From the NCBI RefSeq assembly GCF_024346715.1, contig NZ_AP024852.1, forward strand, positions 2,790,001-2,854,000: DNA of 64,000 nucleotides, given 5' to 3'. Each line of letters starts with the position of its first letter. The first letter of the stretch is position 1. The notes beneath the pieces are model-generated. The model saw only the letters and a program-made list of their open reading frames with translations. It did no database searches and was not told where the DNA came from. This stretch comes from Photobacterium swingsii. GTDB taxonomy: Bacteria > Pseudomonadota > Gammaproteobacteria > Enterobacterales > Vibrionaceae. Made by a program: the position numbers and the translations under genes. This document shows, piece after piece, positions 27,844-37,478 of the stretch.

Positions 27844-27880
27844 TTCTTCAAGAATAGCAATTAGCCTGCACTAAGCTAGG

Positions 27881-30800
27881 TTATGACTTCGCTTCAGTGT
27901 GTGGAATATCACCATGGGTTTGTCTTGCAACAAAATCTTTTTGGAGTGCGAGTTCAAGCTGATCCGCGACATAACCCGGTGATTTAGTTTTCGCCGATAG
28001 CAAGCGATACATCGCAGGGATCACGAACAAGGTCACGAAAGTCGCAAACGCCATGCCAAAGAACACCACAGTACCCACCGCAATACGGCTTTCAGAGCCA
28101 GCTCCCGTGGATAAAATCAAAGGCACGGAACCAAACAAGGTAGTAAAGGCTGTCATCAAGATCGGGCGTAAACGGCGCTCAGACGCTTCGATAATGGCTT
28201 TTTCAAACTCAACCCCTTTATCACGCAGTTGGTTAGCAAATTCGACAATCAGAATACCGTTTTTGGTTACCATACCGATTAGCATGATCATCCCGATTTG
28301 GCTAAAGATATTCAGGCTTTGTCCCAAGATAATCAGCCCTGCCAAGCCACCAAAGACGCCCATAGGGACAGTTAGCATTACCACTAGTGGGTTAATGAAG
28401 CTTTCAAACTGCGCAGCTAGCACTAGGTACGCCACCAATAGCGCCAAACCAAACACCAATAAAATACTGCTTTGGTTTTCTCGGAAATCTTTCGACTCAC
28501 CCGCGTAATCAATCGTAATGTCTTTTGGCAAACGATCGAGCGCTTCGCTATCTAAGTACTCCAGTGCCTCACCCAAGGTATAACCAGGTACTAGGTTAGC
28601 CTTTAGCGTGATCGACTTTTGCTTTTGGTTATGACTCAGCTTTTGTGCTGACGCCACTTCTTCCACACTCGCAACAGATTCTAAGGTTAATAGCTCGCCA
28701 CTGCGTGAACGAACATAGATTTGGCTTAAATCAGTCGCGTTATTAAAGCTGTTTTCATCGCCACGTAGGTACACATCGTATTCTTCACCACGCTCAACAA
28801 ACGTGGTTTCTGTGGTACCGCCTAGCATAATTTCCAAGGTTTTAGCGATATCTGCAACTGGAATACCCAACTCTGCCGCGCGCGGACGGTTTACGCTCAC
28901 GACCAATTCAGGCGTAGTTTCTGCATAATCGAGATCCGCGCCTTCCATCATAGGGCTTTCTTCTGCCAAGTTTTTCAGCACCGTCGCCCATTCAAACAGC
29001 TCGGTGTAGTCCGCGCCATTTAAAACAAACTGGACAGGCTCAGAAGAACCACCACGAAAGCCCGGCATGAAAGGCCACACCCGTACATCTGGAATCCCCG
29101 CTAGCGCTTTACGTACTTGACTCAGGGCATCAGCCGCGCTGACATCACGCTCTAGCCAGTCTTCAAGTTGCATGATCACAAAGCCCGTTTGGTCCCCAGC
29201 ACGACCACCAAAAGCAGGCGTTTGAATACTGATAGACTTGATCACCCCCTCACCCACCATAGGCAGTAAACGACGCTCAACTTCTTCGACGTTACCTACC
29301 ATACGGTTATAACTGGTGCCTTCTGCCCCTTTTACAAAGGCAAAGATCACACCACGGTCTTCTTGCGGTGCTAACTGGGCAGGAACCGATTTCAGTAAGA
29401 CAAAGCTCAAACCAATACAAGCGACGACCACAACAGGCGCAGCATAACGGTAACGTACCGCAGCAGTAACCCATTTACGGTAACCCGCTTCTAATTTTGC
29501 AAAACCGCGATCAACCCATTGATTAAATTTACTGTGCTTAACATTGGCTTTTAATAGCTTACTACCCAGCACAGGGCTTAATGTCAGTGCGATGATGGAA
29601 GAGAAGATCACCGACACGGCCAGTAATACCGAGAACTCAGTAAACAGCGGCCCTACCATGCCATCCATAAATGAAATAGGCAGGAAGACCATCACCAAGA
29701 CGACTGTGGTAGCAACCACGGCAAAGCCCACTTCACGAGTACCTTTATAAGCGGCTAGCAATGGCGGTTCACCACGTTCAATATGATGATAAATATTTTC
29801 CACCACCACGATAGCATCATCGACCACCAAGCCAATGGCTAAGATCAACGCCATTAAGGTTAATAGGTTGATAGAGAAACCAAAGAAGTACGCCACCATA
29901 AAGGCAGATATCAAAGAAACAGGCACGGTAATCGCTGGGATCAACGTCGCACGCGCTTGGCCAATAAAGATGTACAGCACCATAACAACCAGCATGCCTG
30001 TTACAAACAGTGTGCTGTAAACTTCGTTAATAGAACGTTCAATAAAGACGGTTGAGTCGTAATCGACATACAAAGAAGTCCCTTCAGGAATGAAGCGTTG
30101 CATGCGTTCCACTTCTTCGTACACACTTTTTGAAACATTCAAAGGGTTGGCATCTGTCATGGTGATAATGCCAAGGCTTAAGTTCGAGACCCCGTTGTTC
30201 TTGAAGGTCGCATTTTCATTTTGCGCACCGATAGACACATCAGCCACGTCTTTTAGATAAATTGGCGAACCATCTTCGGCAGTACGCACCACCAAATAAG
30301 CGAAGTCTTCTGCTGAACGATATAAGCGCGCGGTACGTACCGACATGGTGGTCATATCATTACGAACAATCCCCCCCGGCAGCTCTACGTTTTCTTCATT
30401 AAGCGCACTCACAATGTCTTGAGTAGTAATGCCACGCCCTGCCATTTGATCGGGCTTTAGCTTTACATACATCACACGGTACAGCGCACCGCTTAAATCC
30501 ACCGAACTTACACCGTTAATTAAGCTAAAGCGATCGGTCAATACCCGTTCGGCATAATCAGTTAGTTGAGTACGGTCCATCACGCTTGAGGTTAAATTGA
30601 CATAAACCGCAGGTTCACCGCTGCCATTATCTTTCGATACCACAGGATCATCGGCTTCATCAGGTAAACGACGCTGTGCACGCGCTACCGCATCACGAAT
30701 ATCACTGACCCCTTCGGTTAGATCCCAATTCATTTCAAAAGTCACGCTGATCCGTGAAGAACCGTTACGTGTGGTTGATTGAATGGTGTCGATCCCGCTT

Positions 30801-31021
30801 ATACCTGAAAGTTCATCTTCCAATGGCGTGGTGATCCGACTTTCCATGATGGTTGCCGATGCCCCTTTATAAGAGGTATGGATCGACACCACAGGGCTTT
30901 CAACGTCTGGCATTTCACGAACAGAGAGCTTAGAAAATGAAACAACACCAAAAATGACTAATAGTAAGCTCAATACAACCGCGACCACAGGGCGCTTTAC
31001 AGAGACATCAGATAACCACAT
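27881..31021 (-). CDS. RND multidrug efflux permease (HAE-1 type)
   Basis: This is a 1046-residue inner-membrane proton antiporter with twelve membrane segments and two large periplasmic loops. The first helix lies in VKRPVVAVVLSLLLVIFGVV. Helix 4 carries both proton-relay aspartates (AIGLVVDDAIVVVENI) and helix 10 the lysine (GMVTKNGILIVEFAN), so the relay is intact. The start (ATG 31019-31021) overlaps the stop of the adaptor gene (TAATG). No outer-membrane channel gene is present, so a TolC-like protein encoded elsewhere must be used. Drug range cannot be read from the sequence. Confidence 0.93.
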   Translation of the reverse strand: MWLSDVSVKRPVVAVVLSLLLVIFGVVSFSKLSVREMPDVESPVVSIHTSYKGASATIMESRITTPLEDELSGISGIDTIQSTTRNGSSRISVTFEMNWDLTEGVSDIRDAVARAQRRLPDEADDPVVSKDNGSGEPAVYVNLTSSVMDRTQLTDYAERVLTDRFSLINGVSSVDLSGALYRVMYVKLKPDQMAGRGITTQDIVSALNEENVELPGGIVRNDMTTMSVRTARLYRSAEDFAYLVVRTAEDGSPIYLKDVADVSIGAQNENATFKNNGVSNLSLGIITMTDANPLNVSKSVYEEVERMQRFIPEGTSLYVDYDSTVFIERSINEVYSTLFVTGMLVVMVLYIFIGQARATLIPAITVPVSLISAFMVAYFFGFSINLLTLMALILAIGLVVDDAIVVVENIYHHIERGEPPLLAAYKGTREVGFAVVATTVVLVMVFLPISFMDGMVGPLFTEFSVLLAVSVIFSSIIALTLSPVLGSKLLKANVKHSKFNQWVDRGFAKLEAGYRKWVTAAVRYRYAAPVVVVACIGLSFVLLKSVPAQLAPQEDRGVIFAFVKGAEGTSYNRMVGNVEEVERRLLPMVGEGVIKSISIQTPAFGGRAGDQTGFVIMQLEDWLERDVSAADALSQVRKALAGIPDVRVWPFMPGFRGGSSEPVQFVLNGADYTELFEWATVLKNLAEESPMMEGADLDYAETTPELVVSVNRPRAAELGIPVADIAKTLEIMLGGTTETTFVERGEEYDVYLRGDENSFNNATDLSQIYVRSRSGELLTLESVASVEEVASAQKLSHNQKQKSITLKANLVPGYTLGEALEYLDSEALDRLPKDITIDYAGESKDFRENQSSILLVFGLALLVAYLVLAAQFESFINPLVVMLTVPMGVFGGLAGLIILGQSLNIFSQIGMIMLIGMVTKNGILIVEFANQLRDKGVEFEKAIIEASERRLRPILMTAFTTLFGSVPLILSTGAGSESRIAVGTVVFFGMAFATFVTLFVIPAMYRLLSAKTKSPGYVADQLELALQKDFVARQTHGDIPHTEAKS

Positions 31022-32133
31022 TAGGCACCCGCCTTAGTCTGAGTATCAGTCTGATTCTTTTTTCCACTGGCCTGCTGCGCGGTTAAATCATTGACCGCCG
31101 CGCCATCACGAATATTCACCAAGCCTTGCACCACGATACGATCGCCTATACCAATACCCGATTCAATCACCACTTCATTTTCAATACGTGCACCCAGTTC
31201 AACTTGGGTGCGATGGGCAATACCCGCTTCATCAACCACATACACAAAACGTTTAGAGCCGGAATACTCCAACGCTTGAACAGGAATTATCGCCGCTTCT
31301 TGGGGAATAAAGTCTAAATTAGCCGCCATCAGCATCCCTGGTTTGAGTTTGTTATCTTTATTATCAAAGTTCACACGCACGCGGATATTCAATGAATCAC
31401 GCTGTACGCGAGAATCAATGGCAACAATTTTTCCGCTAAACGCCGTATTTAGCCATGCCTGACTGGTGGCGTTAACTGTCATGCCTTCACGAAGAAAAGA
31501 GAGATACTGCTCGGGCACTTGGATATCAAGGCGCATCTTAGAGAGATCATCAAGCGAGAAGAGTTCAGTGCCAGTAGCCACTAAGTGGCCTTCGCTGAAA
31601 TCAATCAAACCCACAGTGCCCGCAAAAGGCGCGCGAATCGCATGATCATCCAGCTGGGCTTTTGCTGCATCTAATCGCGCATCTGCAATTTGAACGCTAG
31701 CAAGCTGGCCGTTTAATTCAGTTTGAGTTAATGCACCGCGTTTAACCAAACGCTCAAACTCGGTGTATTTGCGTTTTTCATCAGCAAGGTAAGCTTTTGC
31801 TTCGCTGTAGCTGGCACGCGCTTTTGCATCATCGAGTTGTAATAGCAGATCACCTTTCTTAACTTTGCTATTCACGCCGACCGCAATATCATTCACTTTA
31901 GCGGCGACTTCAGTGGCAACCATGACTGAGCGTTGCGCTTCTAATTTACCTACCAGTGAAAGCGACTGGGCAACAGGTTCTGAAGCTACTATACCCGTCG
32001 TGACTGCAACAGCACGTTGCGCTGCCATACTTTTCGATGACTTTTCAGCCGCTTGCGATTCGCCATTGAAGACGAATTGACTTCCTCCTGCCAAAGCGAC
32101 AGCCACAACAACAGCAACAATTACTTTTTTCAT
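31021..32133 (-). CDS. RND efflux periplasmic adaptor (membrane fusion protein)
   Basis: This is a 370-residue protein with an N-terminal signal/anchor (MKKVIVAVVVAVALAGGSQF). The lipoyl-type halves KLEAQRSVMVATEVAAKVNDI and ...AIRAPFAGTVGLIDFSEG flank a short alpha-helical hairpin; beta-barrel and membrane-proximal domains follow (PGMLMAANLDFIP, GIGIGDRIVVQGLVNIRDGAAV). It bridges the permease to an outer-membrane channel. It is the first gene of the operon; the 200-bp region upstream also holds the promoter of the tRNA-Tyr array on the other strand. Confidence 0.93.
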   Translation of the reverse strand: MKKVIVAVVVAVALAGGSQFVFNGESQAAEKSSKSMAAQRAVAVTTGIVASEPVAQSLSLVGKLEAQRSVMVATEVAAKVNDIAVGVNSKVKKGDLLLQLDDAKARASYSEAKAYLADEKRKYTEFERLVKRGALTQTELNGQLASVQIADARLDAAKAQLDDHAIRAPFAGTVGLIDFSEGHLVATGTELFSLDDLSKMRLDIQVPEQYLSFLREGMTVNATSQAWLNTAFSGKIVAIDSRVQRDSLNIRVRVNFDNKDNKLKPGMLMAANLDFIPQEAAIIPVQALEYSGSKRFVYVVDEAGIAHRTQVELGARIENEVVIESGIGIGDRIVVQGLVNIRDGAAVNDLTAQQASGKKNQTDTQTKAGA

Positions 32134-32293
32134 GATAAAAAAACCATATATCTCTAAAGATCTAGCACTACGAGAATAATATCTGAGTTATGTCACCTGC
32201 GCGGTAAAGAAATGTAAAGTTAAGCAAGAAATAGTCTAGCTAATACAATATGCCGAAAAATCCAGCAAGCGCGCAAAATTTCAAGAAAAAAGG

Positions 32294-32321
32294 TTTACAG
32301 CATCAGAGGGTTTGCTATTAT
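32294..32321 (+). promoter_or_regulatory. Promoter of the tRNA-Tyr array
   Basis: The -35 TTTACA (32294-32299) and -10 TATTAT (32316-32321) are spaced by 16 bp, with a GC-rich discriminator (CCGCTCCGC) typical of stringently controlled stable-RNA promoters. The expected transcript start is 8-10 bp before the first tRNA. Confidence 0.85.
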
Positions 32322-32336
32322 CCGCTCCGCACTTGT

Positions 32337-32421
32337 GGAGGGGTTCCCGAGTGGCCAAAGGGAACAGATTGTAAATCTGTCGGCTCTGCCTTCGATGGTT
32401 CGAATCCATCTCCCTCCACCA
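32337..32421 (+). tRNA. tRNA-Tyr(GUA), copy 1
   Basis: An 85-nt class II tRNA with encoded CCA. The acceptor GGAGGGG pairs with the 3' CTCCC-type arm, anticodon GTA sits in loop TTGTAAA, there is a long variable arm, and GGTTCGAATCC forms the T arm. The sequence follows E. coli tRNA-Tyr closely. It lies directly behind the array promoter. The spacer after it (32422-32491) differs from all the others. Confidence 0.98.
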
Positions 32422-32491
32422 TCATTTATTGAAATGCGCAATTGCGGGTTTCAACTGGTTGAAAAGCCAGAATAATATAGCAACACCCCGT

Positions 32492-32576
<85 letters not shown>

Positions 32577-32648
32577 TCTTTTTTGAAATTCGCAATAGCG
32601 TGTTTCATTGCTGTACGTTTAGCCAAGTACAGTGTAGCAACACCCCGT

Positions 32649-32733
32649 GGAGGGGTTCCCGAGTGGCCAAAGGGAACAGATTGTAAATCTGTCGGCTCTG
32701 CCTTCGATGGTTCGAATCCATCTCCCTCCACCA
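32649..32733 (+). tRNA. tRNA-Tyr(GUA), copy 3
   Basis: Identical in sequence to copy 1 by eye; the first of the strictly repeated units (157 bp period). Confidence 0.98.
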
Positions 32734-32805
32734 TCTTTTTTGAAATTCGCAATAGCGTGTTTCATTGCTGTACGTTTAGCCAAGTACAGTGTAGCAACAC
32801 CCCGT

Positions 32806-32890
32806 GGAGGGGTTCCCGAGTGGCCAAAGGGAACAGATTGTAAATCTGTCGGCTCTGCCTTCGATGGTTCGAATCCATCTCCCTCCACCA
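32806..32890 (+). tRNA. tRNA-Tyr(GUA), copy 4
   Basis: Identical to copy 1. The preceding spacer is the TCTTTTTTG variant and the following one TCTTTCTTG. Confidence 0.98.
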
Positions 32891-32962
32891 TCTTTCTTGA
32901 AATTCGCAATAGCGTGTTTCATTGCTGTACGTTTAGCCAAGTACAGTGTAGCAACACCCCGT

Positions 32963-33047
32963 GGAGGGGTTCCCGAGTGGCCAAAGGGAACAGATTGTAA
33001 ATCTGTCGGCTCTGCCTTCGATGGTTCGAATCCATCTCCCTCCACCA
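32963..33047 (+). tRNA. tRNA-Tyr(GUA), copy 5
   Basis: Identical to copy 1. After this copy the spacer gains one base (TTTCAATTG instead of TTTCATTG), making the period 158 bp. Confidence 0.98.
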
Positions 33048-33120
33048 TCTTTCTTGAAATTCGCAATAGCGTGTTTCAATTGCTGTACGTTTAGCCAAGT
33101 ACAGTGTAGCGACACCCCGT

Positions 33121-33205
33121 GGAGGGGTTCCCGAGTGGCCAAAGGGAACAGATTGTAAATCTGTCGGCTCTGCCTTCGATGGTTCGAATCCATCTCCCTC
33201 CACCA
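33121..33205 (+). tRNA. tRNA-Tyr(GUA), copy 6
   Basis: Identical to copy 1. It is preceded by the GTAGCGAC spacer variant. Confidence 0.98.
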
Positions 33206-33278
33206 TCTTTCTTGAAATTCGCAATAGCGTGTTTCAATTGCTGTACGTTTAGCCAAGTACAGTGTAGCAACACCCCGT

Positions 33279-33363
33279 GGAGGGGTTCCCGAGTGGCCAA
33301 AGGGAACAGATTGTAAATCTGTCGGCTCTGCCTTCGATGGTTCGAATCCATCTCCCTCCACCA
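33279..33363 (+). tRNA. tRNA-Tyr(GUA), copy 7
   Basis: Identical to copy 1. It is preceded by the GTAGCAAC spacer variant. Confidence 0.98.
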
Positions 33364-33436
33364 TCTTTCTTGAAATTCGCAATAGCGTGTTTCAATTGCT
33401 GTACGTTTAGCCAAGTACAGTGTAGCAACACCCCGT

Positions 33437-33521
33437 GGAGGGGTTCCCGAGTGGCCAAAGGGAACAGATTGTAAATCTGTCGGCTCTGCCTTCGATGGTT
33501 CGAATCCATCTCCCTCCACCA
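33437..33521 (+). tRNA. tRNA-Tyr(GUA), copy 8
   Basis: Identical to copy 1. It is preceded by the GTAGCAAC spacer variant and followed by GTAGCGAC. Confidence 0.98.
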
Positions 33522-33594
33522 TCTTTCTTGAAATTCGCAATAGCGTGTTTCAATTGCTGTACGTTTAGCCAAGTACAGTGTAGCGACACCCCGT

Positions 33595-33679
33595 GGAGGG
33601 GTTCCCGAGTGGCCAAAGGGAACAGATTGTAAATCTGTCGGCTCTGCCTTCGATGGTTCGAATCCATCTCCCTCCACCA
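33595..33679 (+). tRNA. tRNA-Tyr(GUA), copy 9
   Basis: Identical to copy 1; last of the array, followed after 7 nt by the terminator. Confidence 0.98.
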
Positions 33680-33686
33680 TCCTTCA

Positions 33687-33715
33687 AGCCAGTTGCGCAA
33701 GCAGCTGGCTTTTTT
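33687..33715 (+). terminator. Terminator of the tRNA-Tyr array
   Basis: The AGCCAG/CTGGCT stem with an inner TTGCGCAA palindrome is followed by TTTTTT, 7 nt after the last CCA. Confidence 0.88.
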
Positions 33716-33859
33716 CATATCAGCTCAATCTAAACCAAAAAGCACTTCCCTATTTATTCACACACTTTTCTATAACTAAGCCATAGTAAGCACTTTTTTA
33801 CACCCAACCTCACACCACTTTCATCATATATCACGCATTTTGCTACTTATTGCATATAC

Positions 33860-33881
33860 TTCTTATTATTCATAATAAGAA
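33860..33881. promoter_or_regulatory. Palindrome TTCTTATTAT-TC-ATAATAAGAA upstream of the response regulator
   Basis: Perfect 10-bp arms about a 2-bp centre, 63 bp before the response-regulator start. A TATAAT box follows at 33904-33909, and CGACAA/TTGTCG arms (33891-33919) flank it. The geometry fits an operator for a dimeric regulator. Confidence 0.5.
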
Positions 33882-33943
33882 ATACAAGATCGACAACAAG
33901 ACTTATAATTATTTTGTCGTGCGCTAGGCAGCGAGGATCAAGG

Positions 33944-35857
33944 ATGATGACAGCTAGCAACAAGGTTCCACCCAAGGTTGACTGGGAAAAAAACAAAATA
34001 TTAATTATCGATGATCAGCGTTCTGCTTCACTCATGCTAAAGAGTTTACTCACGCCCCTTGGGATTAAACATATCGATATTGCAGATACTTATGATGAAG
34101 CTGTTCGTGCCTGCCGCAAAACCCATTACAGCGTCCTTATAACAGACTATCACTTGAATCAGGCATTAAATGGCAGTGAATTGATTTGCTTGCTACGGAG
34201 TAAACGCCTGCTTTCATCCGCTTGCGGCATTATGATGATTTCTGGTGATCATTCGACAGAAGTCATTTTATCGACCTTATCCGTTCAACCCGACTGTTTT
34301 CTTACTAAGCCGATAACCAATACCACGCTGAAGCAAAAGCTCACTCAAACTCTGACCGACTGTGTCATTCGCCAACCCGTCTATCAAGCACTTGAAGTAC
34401 ATCAGCCACAACGTGCAATCGAGCTATGTAAACAACAGTTAACGCAATTTGGTCATAACCAAAAGCTTTCGGATTTACTGCTTGATTTACTGGTCGAAGA
34501 GCAGGCCTGGCAACAGCTTAAACCCATTTTAGCCTTCTTAAATGCAAAGCACCCAAGCCATAAAGTCACCATTATTGAAGCGAAACTGATGCACCATGAC
34601 GGTTACCTTGAGCAGGCTATTCAACATTTAGAGGCTTTAATTGAGCGAGCGCCACTCTGTGTTGAAGCACTGGATACGCTAGTGCAATACCAGCAGTTTA
34701 ATCATCAAGCTTTTGATGCGCTTAACACTGCGCAACGTGCGTTTCATCTCACCCCGAGTGCCAGTCATCGTGCTTTGATCGTCGCCCAGCAAGCGGCCGA
34801 CTTAAACAAATCAGATGAATTACTCAGTGCAGGGCGGGTATTAGCAAATCACTTACCCATTATCGATATCAGCTGGATTGTGCGTTTCGCTGAGTTTAAC
34901 GCTATTTTTGAGCAATTGTATTTCTCGCCGCGTACCAACCAATCGCGTCGTCAGCTACTACAAGAGCTTAAAGGTATTCAGCAACGGGCATTCAGCCGCT
35001 TGCTACCAGCTCAGCAACCCTTTTTAACCACCTATGGTCATATTGTTCGAGCGCGTTTTTACCTCAGCGAAAACAAACCACTAAAAGCAAAACGTCGAGC
35101 GTTAATTGGCCTCAGTCACTATTTCGATAGAGTCACCAAACTGCCTTCCGTTATTTTGGTCGAACTACTGCCAATTCTGATCCACCTTGGCGAAGTGTTA
35201 CTGATCAGTGAAGTTCACCAAACCTTAAGCCTACGAGACCGATTTGACGGCCATAGCCTACAACGAATCGACTCGCTAAAAAGCAATGCTGAGGCGGCAA
35301 GCGGTATTAAAACCCTCGCATTACAGCTTAGTGAAGCCAAAGCCTTAATTGTCAATCAGCCCATCGATGCCATGCGCCTCTACAATCAAATACTCAGTCG
35401 CTACCCATACAGCTCCGATGCAAATCTCGGCTATCTTGATGCTTACAGCCGCCAAGTGACTCCCCCCAATGTACCAGAAGAATTACAATTAGATCAGCCA
35501 ACGCAGTCTTATTCACGACAGCGCCGCCAAGCCATCAGTGTGATGCCGCTACCTGCTGATTACGAAGCATGGCGAAGCCGTATTTTTAATCAACTTGATA
35601 ACCCATCCCCCCATTTTAATGAACCACCAGCAGCCACACCGTCTTTTCTCGCGATAGACTTAACGCCAGCCTATGTCGACTCTGCCGAAAATCACTATTC
35701 CGATGAGCGCTATTCACAAGACGACTCTTCGCAAGAGAGCGCTTCACAGAATAGCTGTGTAGAAAATAGTTATAGCGAAAATAGGGCTGCAGATAATGAC
35801 AGTAACAGTTCGCGACCAGACGTAATTGAACTGGCGCCAACCAATCACATCCAATAA
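33944..35857 (+). CDS. Response regulator with TPR-like C-terminal region
   Basis: This is a 637-residue protein. The N-terminal receiver domain has the acidic pair in IIDDQ (Asp23, Asp24), phospho-acceptor Asp68 in LITDYH, Ser100 in MMISGDH and Lys122 in FLTKPI. From about residue 145 to 500 the sequence is helical with TPR-like repeats (YQALEVHQPQRAIELCKQQL; GYLEQAIQHLEALIERAPLC). The last 60 residues are acidic and rich in Ser/Asn. There is no DNA-binding or enzymatic output domain, so it probably acts by protein contact. The ATG at 33944 has GAGG 7 nt upstream. No histidine kinase lies nearby. Related receiver-TPR proteins occur widely in vibrios; their partners are not known to me. Confidence 0.85.
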   Translation: MMTASNKVPPKVDWEKNKILIIDDQRSASLMLKSLLTPLGIKHIDIADTYDEAVRACRKTHYSVLITDYHLNQALNGSELICLLRSKRLLSSACGIMMISGDHSTEVILSTLSVQPDCFLTKPITNTTLKQKLTQTLTDCVIRQPVYQALEVHQPQRAIELCKQQLTQFGHNQKLSDLLLDLLVEEQAWQQLKPILAFLNAKHPSHKVTIIEAKLMHHDGYLEQAIQHLEALIERAPLCVEALDTLVQYQQFNHQAFDALNTAQRAFHLTPSASHRALIVAQQAADLNKSDELLSAGRVLANHLPIIDISWIVRFAEFNAIFEQLYFSPRTNQSRRQLLQELKGIQQRAFSRLLPAQQPFLTTYGHIVRARFYLSENKPLKAKRRALIGLSHYFDRVTKLPSVILVELLPILIHLGEVLLISEVHQTLSLRDRFDGHSLQRIDSLKSNAEAASGIKTLALQLSEAKALIVNQPIDAMRLYNQILSRYPYSSDANLGYLDAYSRQVTPPNVPEELQLDQPTQSYSRQRRQAISVMPLPADYEAWRSRIFNQLDNPSPHFNEPPAATPSFLAIDLTPAYVDSAENHYSDERYSQDDSSQESASQNSCVENSYSENRAADNDSNSSRPDVIELAPTNHIQ

Positions 35858-35886
35858 CCAGACCTAAACCTGCTGCTATAGTGAGC

Positions 35887-35931
35887 AAAAAAATGCCCTC
35901 ATGTTCAGACGACTATTGAACATGAAGGCAT
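35887..35931 (-). terminator. Terminator after the YfcC-like transporter gene
   Basis: ATGCC-TCATGTTCA pairs with TGAACATGA-GGCAT (one internal mismatch); on the minus strand it ends in T7. It may also stop the response-regulator transcript. Confidence 0.88.
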
Positions 35932-36013
35932 AAATTGTATCTATCACTATATTTTTAATTTCTAACGTTTAAATTCTCACTGTTTGATTTGTACTACAGC
36001 GCTGATTTAGGCA

Positions 36014-37432
36014 TTAACCCAAAACACTGGCCCCCAATGACAACATAATGGTGTTAAGTACCACAAAGAAAGCAACCAGTGGGCCAATGAACTTCAACCA
36101 AGTGATGTAAGGAACACGGCCAATTGCAAGGCCGCCCATAAGCACACCATACGTCGGTGTAACAAACAGCACAGTACCAATACCACAAACGAATGCAGTC
36201 ACCACCAACTCACGCCCAGTATTCGCGAAGTCCGCTAAAGGTGCCAGGATAGGCATACTCATTACCGCAAGACCTGATGTTGACGACACCACAAACGCCA
36301 ACAGCATTTCAATCCAGTACACCGCATTAATGAACAGCACTGAGCTCTTATCAGCCACTAAGCCTTCGGCGTAGAACAAGATAGTATCGGTAATATTGCC
36401 GGCTTCCATCACCACCACGATGCCGCGTGCCACACCGACAATCAGGGCTACCCCAATTAAATCAGCTGCACCCGCAACAAAAGAGTTGATCAAATCATCT
36501 TCGCTCAAGCGACCCACGATGCCACAGATGATCCCCATCACAATGAACAAGGTGCTCATTTCTGCCATCCACCAACCTAGGGTAGATACACCATAAATCA
36601 TGATAATGAAGGTGGCAGCGAACAGTGCGAGGACAATTTTTTGCTTCAAGGTTAGTGCGATATCTAAATCACTGTCGTTACGGTTCGATAAAAAGTGGTC
36701 TGCATTGGCTTTATTAATATCTGCAATCAGTGATCGGCTCGGATCTTTTTGGATCATCTTGGCATAGCGAATCACGTACGCGCAGCCGATGATCAGTGCA
36801 ATCACTAAGATGCCGAGGCGCAGGCCAAAGCCATCAAGGAAATCGACTCCACCCGCATTTGATGCAATCACGTTACCAAATGGGTTAATGGTTGAACCTA
36901 AAGTCCCGATACCCGAGCCGACAAAGATAACAGCCACCGCAACAAGGGCATCAAAACCCGCCGCAATGAAGATAGGAATTAACAAACCATAGAACGCCAA
37001 GGTTTCTTCTGCCATACCATAGCTGGTACCGCCCAGTGCAAATAAGGTCATCAAAATAGGAATCATCATGATTTCTCGACCTTTTAGTCGGATCATAATA
37101 CGAGTGATCCCCGCATCAATGGCCCCCGTTTTGGTGATGATGCCCAAGAAGCCCCCCACCATGAGCACAAACAAACTTACGTCCATGGCACCAACAATAT
37201 TGGTCGCAGGATCGTAAAAGCCTGAAATCGGTGCCATTAAGGTATCAAGTACCCCTTGAGGTGATGCCTCTATTTGATGGTATGAGCCAGGAATAGGCAC
37301 ATCACGCCCTAGTGCTTCGTTAAATACCCGTTCGTATTGCCCCGCTGACAGTATGTGTGTCAGCAAAGCAAAAAAAGCAATTAACCCCAATAAAATAGTG
37401 AACGCATTTGGAAATTTCTTAATCTTAAACAT
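36014..37432 (-). CDS. YfcC family membrane transporter
   Basis: This is a 472-residue membrane protein with about 12 helices. FPNAFTILLGLIAFFALLTHIL at the start, VGGFLGIITKTGAIDAGI, GGTSYGMAEETLAFYGLLIPI and GSTINPFGNVIASNAGGVDF are family marks of the YfcC/ArcD-DcuC-like transporters. Members are thought to exchange amino acids or C4 acids. It follows the racemase gene by 46 bp on the same strand, so an amino acid (for example ornithine, arginine or a D-form) is a plausible substrate, by context only. Confidence 0.85.
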   Translation of the reverse strand: MFKIKKFPNAFTILLGLIAFFALLTHILSAGQYERVFNEALGRDVPIPGSYHQIEASPQGVLDTLMAPISGFYDPATNIVGAMDVSLFVLMVGGFLGIITKTGAIDAGITRIMIRLKGREIMMIPILMTLFALGGTSYGMAEETLAFYGLLIPIFIAAGFDALVAVAVIFVGSGIGTLGSTINPFGNVIASNAGGVDFLDGFGLRLGILVIALIIGCAYVIRYAKMIQKDPSRSLIADINKANADHFLSNRNDSDLDIALTLKQKIVLALFAATFIIMIYGVSTLGWWMAEMSTLFIVMGIICGIVGRLSEDDLINSFVAGAADLIGVALIVGVARGIVVVMEAGNITDTILFYAEGLVADKSSVLFINAVYWIEMLLAFVVSSTSGLAVMSMPILAPLADFANTGRELVVTAFVCGIGTVLFVTPTYGVLMGGLAIGRVPYITWLKFIGPLVAFFVVLNTIMLSLGASVLG

Positions 37433-37478
37433 GGAACCCTCGCATTATTATTATTCGCGACGTACAAGGAAAATTTGA

